Origin: Alphaproteobacteria bacterium
Lineage (GTDB): Bacteria; Pseudomonadota; Alphaproteobacteria; Zavarziniales; Zavarziniaceae
Assembly (NCBI GenBank): GCA_021774355.1
Contig: JAJFJE010000104.1
Coordinates: forward strand, 1-6,019
Length of the DNA: 6,019 nt
Direction of reading: 5' to 3'
The notes under the pieces are model-generated. The model saw nothing but the letters and a program-made list of their open reading frames with translations. It did not search any database and was not told the origin of the DNA. Below, piece by piece: positions 1 through 5,698 of this stretch; positions within the stretch are counted from its first letter, which is position 1; each line of letters starts with the position of its first letter. Made by a program: the position numbers and the translations under genes.

Positions 1-78
1 CCGGGCGACTGGATGTTTCACTGCCACATCATCGAGCACCAGGAAACCGGCATGATGGGCTATCTGCGGGTGGCTTGA
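1..78 (+). CDS. Multicopper oxidase, C-terminal end only (5' part outside window)
   Basis: Only the last 25 codons and the TGA stop are present. They read PGDWMFHCHIIEHQETGMM followed by GYLRVA. This is the closing copper motif of multicopper oxidases (laccase, CopA, CueO, nitrite-reductase-like cupredoxins). In HCHxxxHxxxxM the first and third residues (His) are type 3 ligands. The Cys, the His five residues later and the Met ten residues later are type 1 ligands. All are present, so the enzyme probably has an intact electron-accepting copper with a methionine axial ligand. Family members oxidise phenols or metal ions such as Cu(I) with oxygen, usually in the periplasm. The substrate, signal peptide and subfamily cannot be judged from this fragment. 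The gene converges on the GGDEF-EAL gene with 6 bases between the stop codons. Confidence 0.93.
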   Translation, partial: PGDWMFHCHIIEHQETGMMGYLRVA

Positions 79-84
79 CCCGGC

Positions 85-2751
85 TCACCCCTCGGCGAGC
101 GCCGAGAGGTCGCCGGCCACCGACGGGGCGGCGCCGATATAGCGTTCGAGCCAGCGCCGCGTCGTCGCCGAATCGGCCGGCCTGGCGAACAGGTAGCCCT
201 GCATCGCCGGGCAATGGAGCGCGTTGAGGATGGTCGCCTGGGCGACCGTCTCGACCCCTTCGGCGATGACTTTCAGGCCCAGGTTACGGGCCATGGCGAC
301 GATCACCTTGACCAGCTCGCAGTCCGCCGCATCGTGATCGAGGTCGCTGACGAAACTGCGATCGATCTTGATGCAGTCGACGGGGAAGCGTTTCAGATAG
401 CTGAGATTGGCATAGCCGGTGCCGAAATCATCGATCGCGACCCGGATACCCAGGCGCCGGAGGCGGATCAGCACCCCGGCGACGCCATCGGGATCGGCCG
501 TCAGCGCCGACTCGGTAATCTCGAAGACCAGGCGGCTTCCCGCCACCCCGGTCGACCGCAAGATCTCGATCACCACCTCGACGAAGGTCGGATCGCCCAG
601 TTGAACGGTCGATATGTTGACCGACATGGTCAGACCGCTGAGCGCCGTGCCTTCCCAGCTGCGCAGTTGCATGCAAGCCTGACGCAGGACGAAGCTGCCC
701 AAGGGCAGGATCATCCGGGTCTCCTCGGCAATCGGAATGAAGACATCGGGCCCGTGGCTTTCACGGCCGCCGACGATCCAGCGGCACAGAGCCTCGACCC
801 CGATCGCCCGGCCGCCCAGGCCGTCGACGATAGGCTGGTAGAAAACCCGGAACTGGCCGCCCAGCAGGGCGCGGCGCATATCGCCTTCCAGCCGGAGCCG
901 CGCGACGGCCGCCTCGTCGACCACCCGCGAGAAGAATTGGGAGCGGTTGCGGCCCTCCCGCTTGGCCCGGTACATCGCCGCGTCGGCGTGCTTCATCAAG
1001 GTATCGGGATCGCTGCCGTCCTCCGGAAAGACCGAGATGCCGAGGGTCGCGGAGATGTTGAACTCGGAACCGTCGACCAGGCAGGGCCGCGAGACTTCGC
1101 GCAGAATCTTGCGCGCCACCTCGGCGGCATCGTCGCTGCGGCTCAGCACGCCCAGCAGGATGACGAATTCATCGCCCCCCAGGCGACACACCGTGTCGCT
1201 CTGCCGCAGCACGCCGGTCAGGCGTCCCCCCATTGCCCGCAGCAATTCGTCGCCGGCGGCGTGCCCCAGGGAATCATTGACGTGCTTGAAGTGATCGAGA
1301 TCGAGGAACATGACGGCAAAGCGGCCCGCATTGCGTTCCCCGGTCTGGCAGGCATGGAGCAGCCGGTCCTGAAACAGGATCCGGTTGGGCAGGCCGGTCA
1401 GGCTGTCGTGATGGACAAGATAGGCGGTGCGCGCGGCCAGCGCCCGGGCCTCGGTTTCGTCGCGCAGCACCATCACGGTGCCGAGGACGGCATCGGCGCC
1501 GTCGCAGATCGGCGCCACCGAGAACTGAACCGCCAGATCTTCGCCCTGGCGGCGATGTAGCGCGGCGAGCCGCGTGGGGCCGGCGACATTGGTGCCGTCC
1601 AGGCACTGCCTGATGGGATCCGGCAAGGCGGCGCCGGTTACCCCGTCGATCAGCTTCACACAGGCCTCGAAGTCCCGCCCCCGGGCATCATCGCATTCGA
1701 TACCCATCAGCGTCTCCGCCACCGGGTTGAGATAGGCGACGCGCCCCTCGGTGTCGGTGGTGATGACCCCCTCGCTGATCGAGTTCAGGGTGATCGCCAT
1801 GAGATTGCGCTCGGCCGAGGATTTCCCGACCTGCCGGCGCACCGTCTCCAGGCTGGCGGCCAGCAGCAAGGGGCCGACCACCACCAGGACCAGCGGCAGG
1901 TAGAACAGGATAACGCCGAATTCGCCGGTCGACGGCGGCGGCAGGAAGATGCCCCAGGCGATCAGCGCACTGACCGCGACCGAGCAGAACAGGCTAGCCA
2001 GGGCGGTCCCGGCGAACCCGCCGACCCAGGCGGCGACGACCAGCGCGGCGGAAATATAGACGAACGGAAACGGCACCGATGCGGTCGACCACAAGGTCAC
2101 CGCCAGGGCGCCCGCGACCACGGCCATCACCTCGGGCCGCGCCAGTTCCCGCAACATCTCGCGGCCGCCACGGGCCGCCACCAGCAGGCCGAAGGGCAGC
2201 AGTGAAACCGTACCGATACCGCTGCCCAGGGCCCATGACAGCCAGAGATCCGGGATCGACCCGAAGCCGCCGGCACTCAGCAGGCCGGCCCCGAGCGTGG
2301 CCCCGAGCACAATCGGGACAATCCCGCCAAGCAACACTGCCCGTACCAGCGTCTCCGGCCGGTCGACCGGCAAGGCCGGTGGGCAGAAGCGATGCAGCAG
2401 GCCGACACCAACGAAGATCTGGCACAGGTTTCCGGGCAGAAACGTCGCGGCCACGGACAGGCTGTCGCCAGCCAGAAGATTGGCCGCGAGATTGGCCCCC
2501 CCGGCCGCCGCCAGCAGCGGCAACCACTCCCGTGGGTGGCGTCCGGCAATGGCGGCCACCGCCGCTGCGTTGGCCAGCCACAGGCTGGCGATGGCGCCCG
2601 GCTGGCGCGACAGATAGACGCCGACCAGCGACAGGACGAAACACAGCCCGGCCACGAACACCAGGAGCGGCAGCAGGCCAAGTCCCCGGACCGGCCGGTT
2701 CGCCTCGGGCGCTGGGCCGAAATCCTGCCGCGGATCAGGACGCTCCGGCAC
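85..2751 (-). CDS. MASE1-PAS-GGDEF-EAL membrane protein (diguanylate cyclase/c-di-GMP phosphodiesterase)
   Basis: This 888-residue inner-membrane protein probably sets the level of the second messenger cyclic di-GMP. Residues 25-305 are hydrophobic with several membrane helices and resemble a MASE1 sensor. Residues 315-430 are a PAS domain (SEGVITTD and the following LNPVAE). The GGDEF domain (about 441-607) has DSLTGLPNR, the metal ligand D484, intact GGDEF at 525-529, and RxxD (R516, D519) five residues upstream, the usual product-inhibition site. The EAL domain (about 620-870) has E653-A-L with R657, N712, E744, DDFGTG at 774-779, K795, EGVE at 831-834 and Q851. This set matches the metal and catalytic residues of active phosphodiesterases. 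Both activities therefore look possible, and the net direction cannot be read from sequence. I chose GTG at 2751 because AAAGGA lies 9 bases upstream. The frame stays open to 2973, but that part lies inside the upstream gene and looks non-coding (Arg/Trp-rich). The gene overlaps the flytrap gene by 17 bases, implying translational coupling. Confidence 0.93.
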   Translation of the reverse strand: MPERPDPRQDFGPAPEANRPVRGLGLLPLLVFVAGLCFVLSLVGVYLSRQPGAIASLWLANAAAVAAIAGRHPREWLPLLAAAGGANLAANLLAGDSLSVAATFLPGNLCQIFVGVGLLHRFCPPALPVDRPETLVRAVLLGGIVPIVLGATLGAGLLSAGGFGSIPDLWLSWALGSGIGTVSLLPFGLLVAARGGREMLRELARPEVMAVVAGALAVTLWSTASVPFPFVYISAALVVAAWVGGFAGTALASLFCSVAVSALIAWGIFLPPPSTGEFGVILFYLPLVLVVVGPLLLAASLETVRRQVGKSSAERNLMAITLNSISEGVITTDTEGRVAYLNPVAETLMGIECDDARGRDFEACVKLIDGVTGAALPDPIRQCLDGTNVAGPTRLAALHRRQGEDLAVQFSVAPICDGADAVLGTVMVLRDETEARALAARTAYLVHHDSLTGLPNRILFQDRLLHACQTGERNAGRFAVMFLDLDHFKHVNDSLGHAAGDELLRAMGGRLTGVLRQSDTVCRLGGDEFVILLGVLSRSDDAAEVARKILREVSRPCLVDGSEFNISATLGISVFPEDGSDPDTLMKHADAAMYRAKREGRNRSQFFSRVVDEAAVARLRLEGDMRRALLGGQFRVFYQPIVDGLGGRAIGVEALCRWIVGGRESHGPDVFIPIAEETRMILPLGSFVLRQACMQLRSWEGTALSGLTMSVNISTVQLGDPTFVEVVIEILRSTGVAGSRLVFEITESALTADPDGVAGVLIRLRRLGIRVAIDDFGTGYANLSYLKRFPVDCIKIDRSFVSDLDHDAADCELVKVIVAMARNLGLKVIAEGVETVAQATILNALHCPAMQGYLFARPADSATTRRWLERYIGAAPSVAGDLSALAEG
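91..106 (+). terminator. Hairpin just after the multicopper oxidase stop, possible terminator
   Basis: CTCGGC, loop GAGC, GCCGAG form a perfect 6-base-pair GC-rich stem starting 12 bases after the oxidase TGA. It lies inside the last codons of the convergent GGDEF-EAL gene. There is no T run after the stem, so it does not fit a classical intrinsic terminator. It may only pause polymerase or protect a 3' end, or it may be a coincidence of GC-rich coding sequence. Confidence 0.2.
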
Positions 2752-3628
2752 GCCGCCTGGTCCTTTGCCACAGTCCGAACGCCAGCAGCCCCGCACTGAG
2801 CGCCACCAGGCCCCCGGCCACTTCGAGAATGACCGCCGTCCGGCTGTCACGATAGGTGAGATCCTGGTGATCCACCCAGCGACCGACAATGGCATCGCGG
2901 CCCCGGCCGCCCAGCGCCGCAAGGCCCGCTTCCAGGGCCCGCCCGATGTCGGGCCGGTTCTTCGCGTAGGCAAAGCTGAGCGGATAGTTGAAGCCGACCG
3001 CGCCGACCACCCGCAGGCGATCGAGATGGTGGCGCCTGGTCAGAAAGGTCACACTGGCCAGGTCGGCGACGACGCCGCCAACCGTGCCGGCAAGCAGGTC
3101 GCGCAGGGCGGCACTGTCATCCGGCTCGCCCACCCAGTCGACCTCGGGGAACGCCGTGCGGACAAAACCTTCGACTGCGTAGCCAAGGCCAACCGCCACG
3201 GGCTGACCGGCCAGATCGGCCAGTTGCCGCCCGTCATCCTGGTCTGCCCGCCGGATCAGGACCGCCGGCACCGAGACATAGGGATGGGTGAAGGCGAGGA
3301 ACGCCGCCCGTTCCGGTGTCGGGCGCAGGGAACTGATAAGATCGACCTCGCCCCGTTCTGCGGCATCGAGAATCTCGGCAAGGCTGCTCGGCGGCAAGGT
3401 CGTGATCTGCAACCCACCCCGCGCGGCAATGGCGTCGAGCATGTCGATCGACAGGCCACGCACCTGTCCGTCCTCGCCCTGAAAGACGAAGGGTCCGTAA
3501 TCCTGCTCGGGCGCAAAACGAACGGATAACCGCTTCCCCAGGTCCTCAGCCGAACCCGGCGTCGGCGCGCCGCAGGACAGCAGCCCCACGATCGCCGCCC
3601 CGAACCACAGCCACTTCCGCAATTGCAT
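2735..3628 (-). CDS. Periplasmic SBP_bac_3 (Venus-flytrap) sensor-like protein with C-terminal membrane anchor
   Basis: This is a 297-residue protein if started at 3628. It begins with an export signal: MQLRKWLWF, then a hydrophobic core, with possible signal peptidase I cleavage after GSA (residue 27). LLSC at 16-19 could also serve as a lipobox. Residues 31-262 resemble family 3 amino-acid-binding proteins: GLSIDMLDAIA, then VDLISSLRPTPERAAFLAFTHPY. R107 in TPER and D189 in VVAD fall where this family holds the amino-acid carboxylate and amino groups (my motif alignment). A helix at about 265-287 and a basic tail QRTRRRAGAS follow. Free transport binding proteins lack this anchor, but flytrap domains of receptor kinases and GGDEF/EAL proteins have it. 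No ABC permease or ATPase is nearby, so sensing fits better than uptake. ATG at 3628 is preferred because GGGAAG lies 6 bases upstream and the signal peptide begins there; 3649 and 3646 are in-frame alternatives with weaker sites. The ligand is unknown. Confidence 0.85.
   Translation of the reverse strand: MQLRKWLWFGAAIVGLLSCGAPTPGSAEDLGKRLSVRFAPEQDYGPFVFQGEDGQVRGLSIDMLDAIAARGGLQITTLPPSSLAEILDAAERGEVDLISSLRPTPERAAFLAFTHPYVSVPAVLIRRADQDDGRQLADLAGQPVAVGLGYAVEGFVRTAFPEVDWVGEPDDSAALRDLLAGTVGGVVADLASVTFLTRRHHLDRLRVVGAVGFNYPLSFAYAKNRPDIGRALEAGLAALGGRGRDAIVGRWVDHQDLTYRDSRTAVILEVAGGLVALSAGLLAFGLWQRTRRRAGAS
2761..2766 (-). promoter_or_regulatory. Ribosome binding site AAAGGA deciding the GTG start of the GGDEF-EAL gene
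   Basis: Read on the minus strand, AAAGGA is followed by 9 bases and then GTG at 2751. No comparable site precedes the ATG codons further upstream in the same frame (2973, 2895). The site lies inside the 3' end of the flytrap gene, as expected for a translationally coupled downstream gene. Confidence 0.6.
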
Positions 3629-3674
3629 CGTGCGCTTCCCGGACATCATGGCGTCCAGGCTAGGCGCAGGCCGG

Positions 3675-3689
3675 TTAACAGGCCGTCAA
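3675..3689 (-). promoter_or_regulatory. CtrA-like box TTGA-N7-TTAA upstream of the flytrap/c-di-GMP unit
   Basis: On the minus strand, TTGACGGCCTGTTAAC contains TTGA, 7 bases, then TTAAC. This is one base from the alphaproteobacterial CtrA consensus TTAA-N7-TTAAC. It lies about 45-60 bases before the preferred ATG at 3628, a usual activator position. The leading TTGACG also looks like a -35 hexamer, although no convincing -10 follows at the right spacing. The same stretch contains an imperfect palindrome, GGCC-G-GTTAAC-A-GGCC (3669-3684), so a different dimeric regulator is also possible. Confidence 0.3.
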
Positions 3690-3708
3690 TCGGTAACCCG
3701 CCAGGGGG

Positions 3709-5232
3709 TCAGCGGCGGCTGAACGAACCCAGTATGCCGCGCAGCAGGGTCCGGCCGACCTCGCGGCCCAAGGTCGAACCGACGCTGCGCAAGACCGCCT
3801 TGCCGAACGCCTCGCCCGCCCCCTGGCGGGTCGTCGGGGCCGGCCGCGGGACCGAAGCCTGGCGCGGCGCCGGCGCCTGGCGCGGGGCCGGGCGCACCGG
3901 TTCGGCCGGTGCGCCCCAGGGACCGCCCGCTACCGCGGCCGGCGGCGCGGTTCGCCGGCGTTCAAGGATTTCATAGGCCGATTCCCGGTCGACCGTCTGG
4001 TCGTAGCGTCCGGCAAGGGGACTCGCGGCCATGGTCTGCTGGCGTTCTTCGGCGCTGATCGAGCCGATTCGCGACACCGGTGGGGGGATCAGGCTGCGCT
4101 CGACCATGCTCGGCACGCCCCGCGGACCAAGTGTCGAGATCAGCGCCTCGCCGACCCCGAGTTCCGTGATCACCCGGCCGACATCGAGCGCCGGGTTGGG
4201 CCGGAAGGTCTCGGCCGCGGCGGCCACCGCCTTCTGGTCCCGTGGCGTGAAGGCACGCAGCGCATGCTGGACGCGGTGGCCCAGCTGGCCAAGGATTCGG
4301 TCGGGCAGGTCCAGCGGATTCTGGGTAACGAAATAGACCCCGACGCCCTTCGAGCGAATCAGCCGCACCACCGTCTCGACCTTGTCCGCCAGCACCTTGG
4401 CGTCGTCGTCGGCGAAGAGGAGGTGGGCTTCGTCGAAGAAGAACACCAGCTTCGGCTTGTCCGGATCGCCGACCTCGGGCAGCGCCTCGAACAGTTCGGA
4501 CAGCAGCCACAGCAGAAAGGTCGCATAGAGCTTCGGCGTCTGCATCAGCCGTTCGGCGGCCAGGATATTGATCATGCCCTGACCGTCCCAGGTGGTCCGG
4601 GTCAGATCGGACAGGGCCAGGGCCGGCTCGCCGAAAAAGCCCATCGCGCCTTGCTGGCGCAGGCCCAGCAGCTTGCGCTGGACGGCCCCCACCGACTGGG
4701 CCGAGACCAGGCCATAGCGGTCGTTGAGGCTCTTGGCCTGGCCGGCGACGTGGCTAAGCAGGGCCTGGAGGTCGTTCAGGTCGAGCAGCAGCAACCCCTC
4801 GTCGTCGGCCAATTGGAAGGCGATCGACAGGACGCCTTCCTGGGCGTCGGAAAGGTCCAGCAGACGGGCCAGCAAAAGCGGCCCCATCTCGGAAATGGTG
4901 GCCCGGACCGGGTGGCCCATCTGGCCGAACAGGTCCCAGAAGACCACCGGCGAGGGCGCGAACTGAAGCGCGCCAAGGCCCAGGGCGGCGGCCCGCTCGG
5001 CCAGTCGCGGATTGGCCGTCCCCGGACGCGACAATCCGGCCAGGTCGCCCTTGACGTCGGCCATGAACACCGGCACCCCGGCCCGGGCAAAGCCCTCGGC
5101 CATGACCTGCAGGGTCACGGTCTTGCCGGTCCCGGTGGCCCCCGCGATCAGGCCGTGACGATTGGCCAAGGCGAGGGGCAGGGTCACTGGCCCGCCGGCC
5201 CCCTGGCCCAGGACGATTTCGCTCTGGGCCAT
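3709..5232 (-). CDS. HerA-like ATPase of the DUF853/YjgR family
   Basis: This 507-residue cytoplasmic P-loop ATPase is close to the usual length of E. coli YjgR-type proteins, a HerA/FtsK-superfamily branch whose cellular role is poorly known. Walker A is GATGTGKT (31-38) in the family-typical setting NRHGLIAGATGTGKTVTLQ. FMADVKGDLAGLS (56-68) is the family signature after it. Walker B is KLVFFFDEAHLLF (261-273) with D267 and E268. VYFVTQNP (299-306) is the sensor strand. Residues 429-470 are a Pro/Ala/Arg-rich, probably disordered linker, followed by an amphipathic helical tail, GEAFGKAVLRSVGSTLGR and beyond (473-507), typical of the family. The start at 5232 is chosen because MAQSEIVLGQG matches the usual N-terminus and GGGGGA lies just upstream. 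The 53 in-frame residues before it overlap the preceding gene. It follows that gene after 11 bases, so the two are probably co-transcribed. No nuclease such as NurA is adjacent, so a HerA-NurA repair or defence role is not supported. Confidence 0.92.
   Translation of the reverse strand: MAQSEIVLGQGAGGPVTLPLALANRHGLIAGATGTGKTVTLQVMAEGFARAGVPVFMADVKGDLAGLSRPGTANPRLAERAAALGLGALQFAPSPVVFWDLFGQMGHPVRATISEMGPLLLARLLDLSDAQEGVLSIAFQLADDEGLLLLDLNDLQALLSHVAGQAKSLNDRYGLVSAQSVGAVQRKLLGLRQQGAMGFFGEPALALSDLTRTTWDGQGMINILAAERLMQTPKLYATFLLWLLSELFEALPEVGDPDKPKLVFFFDEAHLLFADDDAKVLADKVETVVRLIRSKGVGVYFVTQNPLDLPDRILGQLGHRVQHALRAFTPRDQKAVAAAAETFRPNPALDVGRVITELGVGEALISTLGPRGVPSMVERSLIPPPVSRIGSISAEERQQTMAASPLAGRYDQTVDRESAYEILERRRTAPPAAVAGGPWGAPAEPVRPAPRQAPAPRQASVPRPAPTTRQGAGEAFGKAVLRSVGSTLGREVGRTLLRGILGSFSRR
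3890..3916. repeat. Perfect 11-bp inverted repeat inside the HerA-like gene
   Basis: GGGCGCACCGG, a 5-base spacer TTCGG, and CCGGTGCGCCC form a perfect stem of 11 base pairs, nearly all G-C. It lies in the part of the gene coding for the Pro/Ala/Arg-rich linker. No T run follows on either strand. It should fold strongly in mRNA or single-stranded DNA. Chance formation is possible in Pro/Ala codons, which are rich in CCG, GCG and CGG. Confidence 0.6.
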
Positions 5233-5243
5233 GCCATCCCCCG

Positions 5244-5594
5244 CTAGTCGATGATCCGATGCCACATCGCGTTCAGATAATGCCAGAAGGATCGGCTTTG
5301 GGGGACCGTCTGTTTGACCGGCGGTGCCGTTATCCGCTCGCTGCGGGCGACGACCGTCGGCGGCGGTCGGAGATGTTTCGGCGCCGCCCATTCATAGGCG
5401 ACAGTCGACTGGTAGGTGTTGGTCCGTTCGTCGAATCGTTCAATGGTCACGCGCACCGCGTTGTGTCCGGGCTGCCGCGCCTTGGCAAAGCTCAGGGCGG
5501 CTTCGCGCTCGGCAAAGACCTCCACCACGGTCCATTGGCGGGGCCCCCGTTTGACGTGGACTTCGTAGGATAGGGTCGGCAGCGTTTCGGTCAT
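5244..5594 (-). CDS. Conserved-looking small protein of unknown function (116 aa)
   Basis: I do not recognise this protein. From ATG at 5594 it is 116 residues with no signal peptide or membrane helix, so it is probably cytoplasmic. Residues 8-70 alternate strands and a helix (LSYEVHVKRG, WTVVEVFAEREAALSFAKA, AVRVTIERFDERTNTYQST), which suggests a small compact alpha/beta fold. Residues 71-100 are Pro/Arg-rich and look flexible. The end, SFWHYLNAMWHRIID, is aromatic and amphipathic and could be a docking helix. The start at 5594 is preferred because compact folded sequence begins there; AAGAG lies 6 bases upstream. The frame runs open to 5765, but the extra residues lack such character and cross the divergent promoter region and the YihY coding start. 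It sits 11 bases ahead of the HerA-like gene and probably shares its transcript, so a functional link with that ATPase is an inference. Confidence 0.78.
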   Translation of the reverse strand: MTETLPTLSYEVHVKRGPRQWTVVEVFAEREAALSFAKARQPGHNAVRVTIERFDERTNTYQSTVAYEWAAPKHLRPPPTVVARSERITAPPVKQTVPQSRSFWHYLNAMWHRIID

Positions 5595-5647
5595 CACCCA
5601 CTCTTGCGGCAAAGAAGTGTGCATTCCCTGAACATCGGCCAAGAATG

Positions 5648-5663
5648 TTAACCAGGACTTGAC
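5648..5663 (+). promoter_or_regulatory. CtrA-like box TTAA-N7-TTGAC in the divergent intergenic region
   Basis: TTAA (5648-5651), seven bases CCAGGAC, then TTGAC (5659-5663) differ by one base from the CtrA consensus TTAA-N7-TTAAC. The TTGACC hexamer starts 36 bases before the ATG at 5695, so it could act as the -35 element of the YihY promoter, with the box overlapping it as at many CtrA-activated promoters. No good -10 hexamer is visible. The box also lies 54 bases upstream of the divergent 116-residue gene and could act on both sides. Confidence 0.3.
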
Positions 5664-5667
5664 CAAC

Positions 5668-5698
5668 GGCCCATGGCTCGCCTTCCCTGGGCCCATGG
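5668..5698 (+). repeat. Direct repeat GGCCCATGG, copies 22 bp apart, at the YihY start
   Basis: GGCCCATGG occurs at 5668-5676 and again at 5690-5698, a 22-base offset equal to about two helical turns. The core CCATGG is itself palindromic. The second copy contains the YihY ATG. This spacing would suit a regulator binding one face of the helix over the promoter and start, but nine bases of GC-rich sequence can repeat by chance. Confidence 0.25.

Noticed and set aside
214..1560. Long open frame of 448 codons on the + strand
   Set aside because: It lies antisense to the GGDEF-EAL gene, whose domains are unmistakable. It is rich in Gln/Asp/His/Pro, as expected from the complement of GC-rich coding sequence, and shows no recognisable motif.
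2752..2973. N-terminal extension of the GGDEF-EAL protein to ATG 2973
   Set aside because: The 74 extra residues overlap the flytrap gene, are Arg/Trp/Gly-rich without domain character, and lack a ribosome binding site as good as the one before GTG 2751.
2735..3628. Amino-acid ABC transporter binding protein
   Set aside because: The C-terminal membrane helix and the absence of permease and ATPase genes nearby argue for a sensor, though uptake with components elsewhere cannot be fully excluded.
3840..3890. GGCGCC/GGCGCGG-rich stretch as a tandem repeat
   Set aside because: The repeated look follows from codons for Ala, Pro, Arg and Gln in the protein linker; no exact unit recurs with fixed spacing.
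3709..5232. HerA-NurA or HerA-based antiphage defence system
   Set aside because: The ATPase is of the DUF853/YjgR type, and no nuclease, SIR2 or other effector gene is next to it in the window.
4264..5247. Open frame of 327 codons on the + strand
   Set aside because: It is antisense to the HerA-like ATPase. Its low-complexity Gln/Gly/His composition mirrors the Leu/Ala/Asp-rich real gene.
5233..5391. N-terminal extension of the HerA-like ATPase to ATG 5391
   Set aside because: The 53 extra residues overlap the 116-residue gene, are low-complexity, and the family normally begins near MAQSEIVLGQG.
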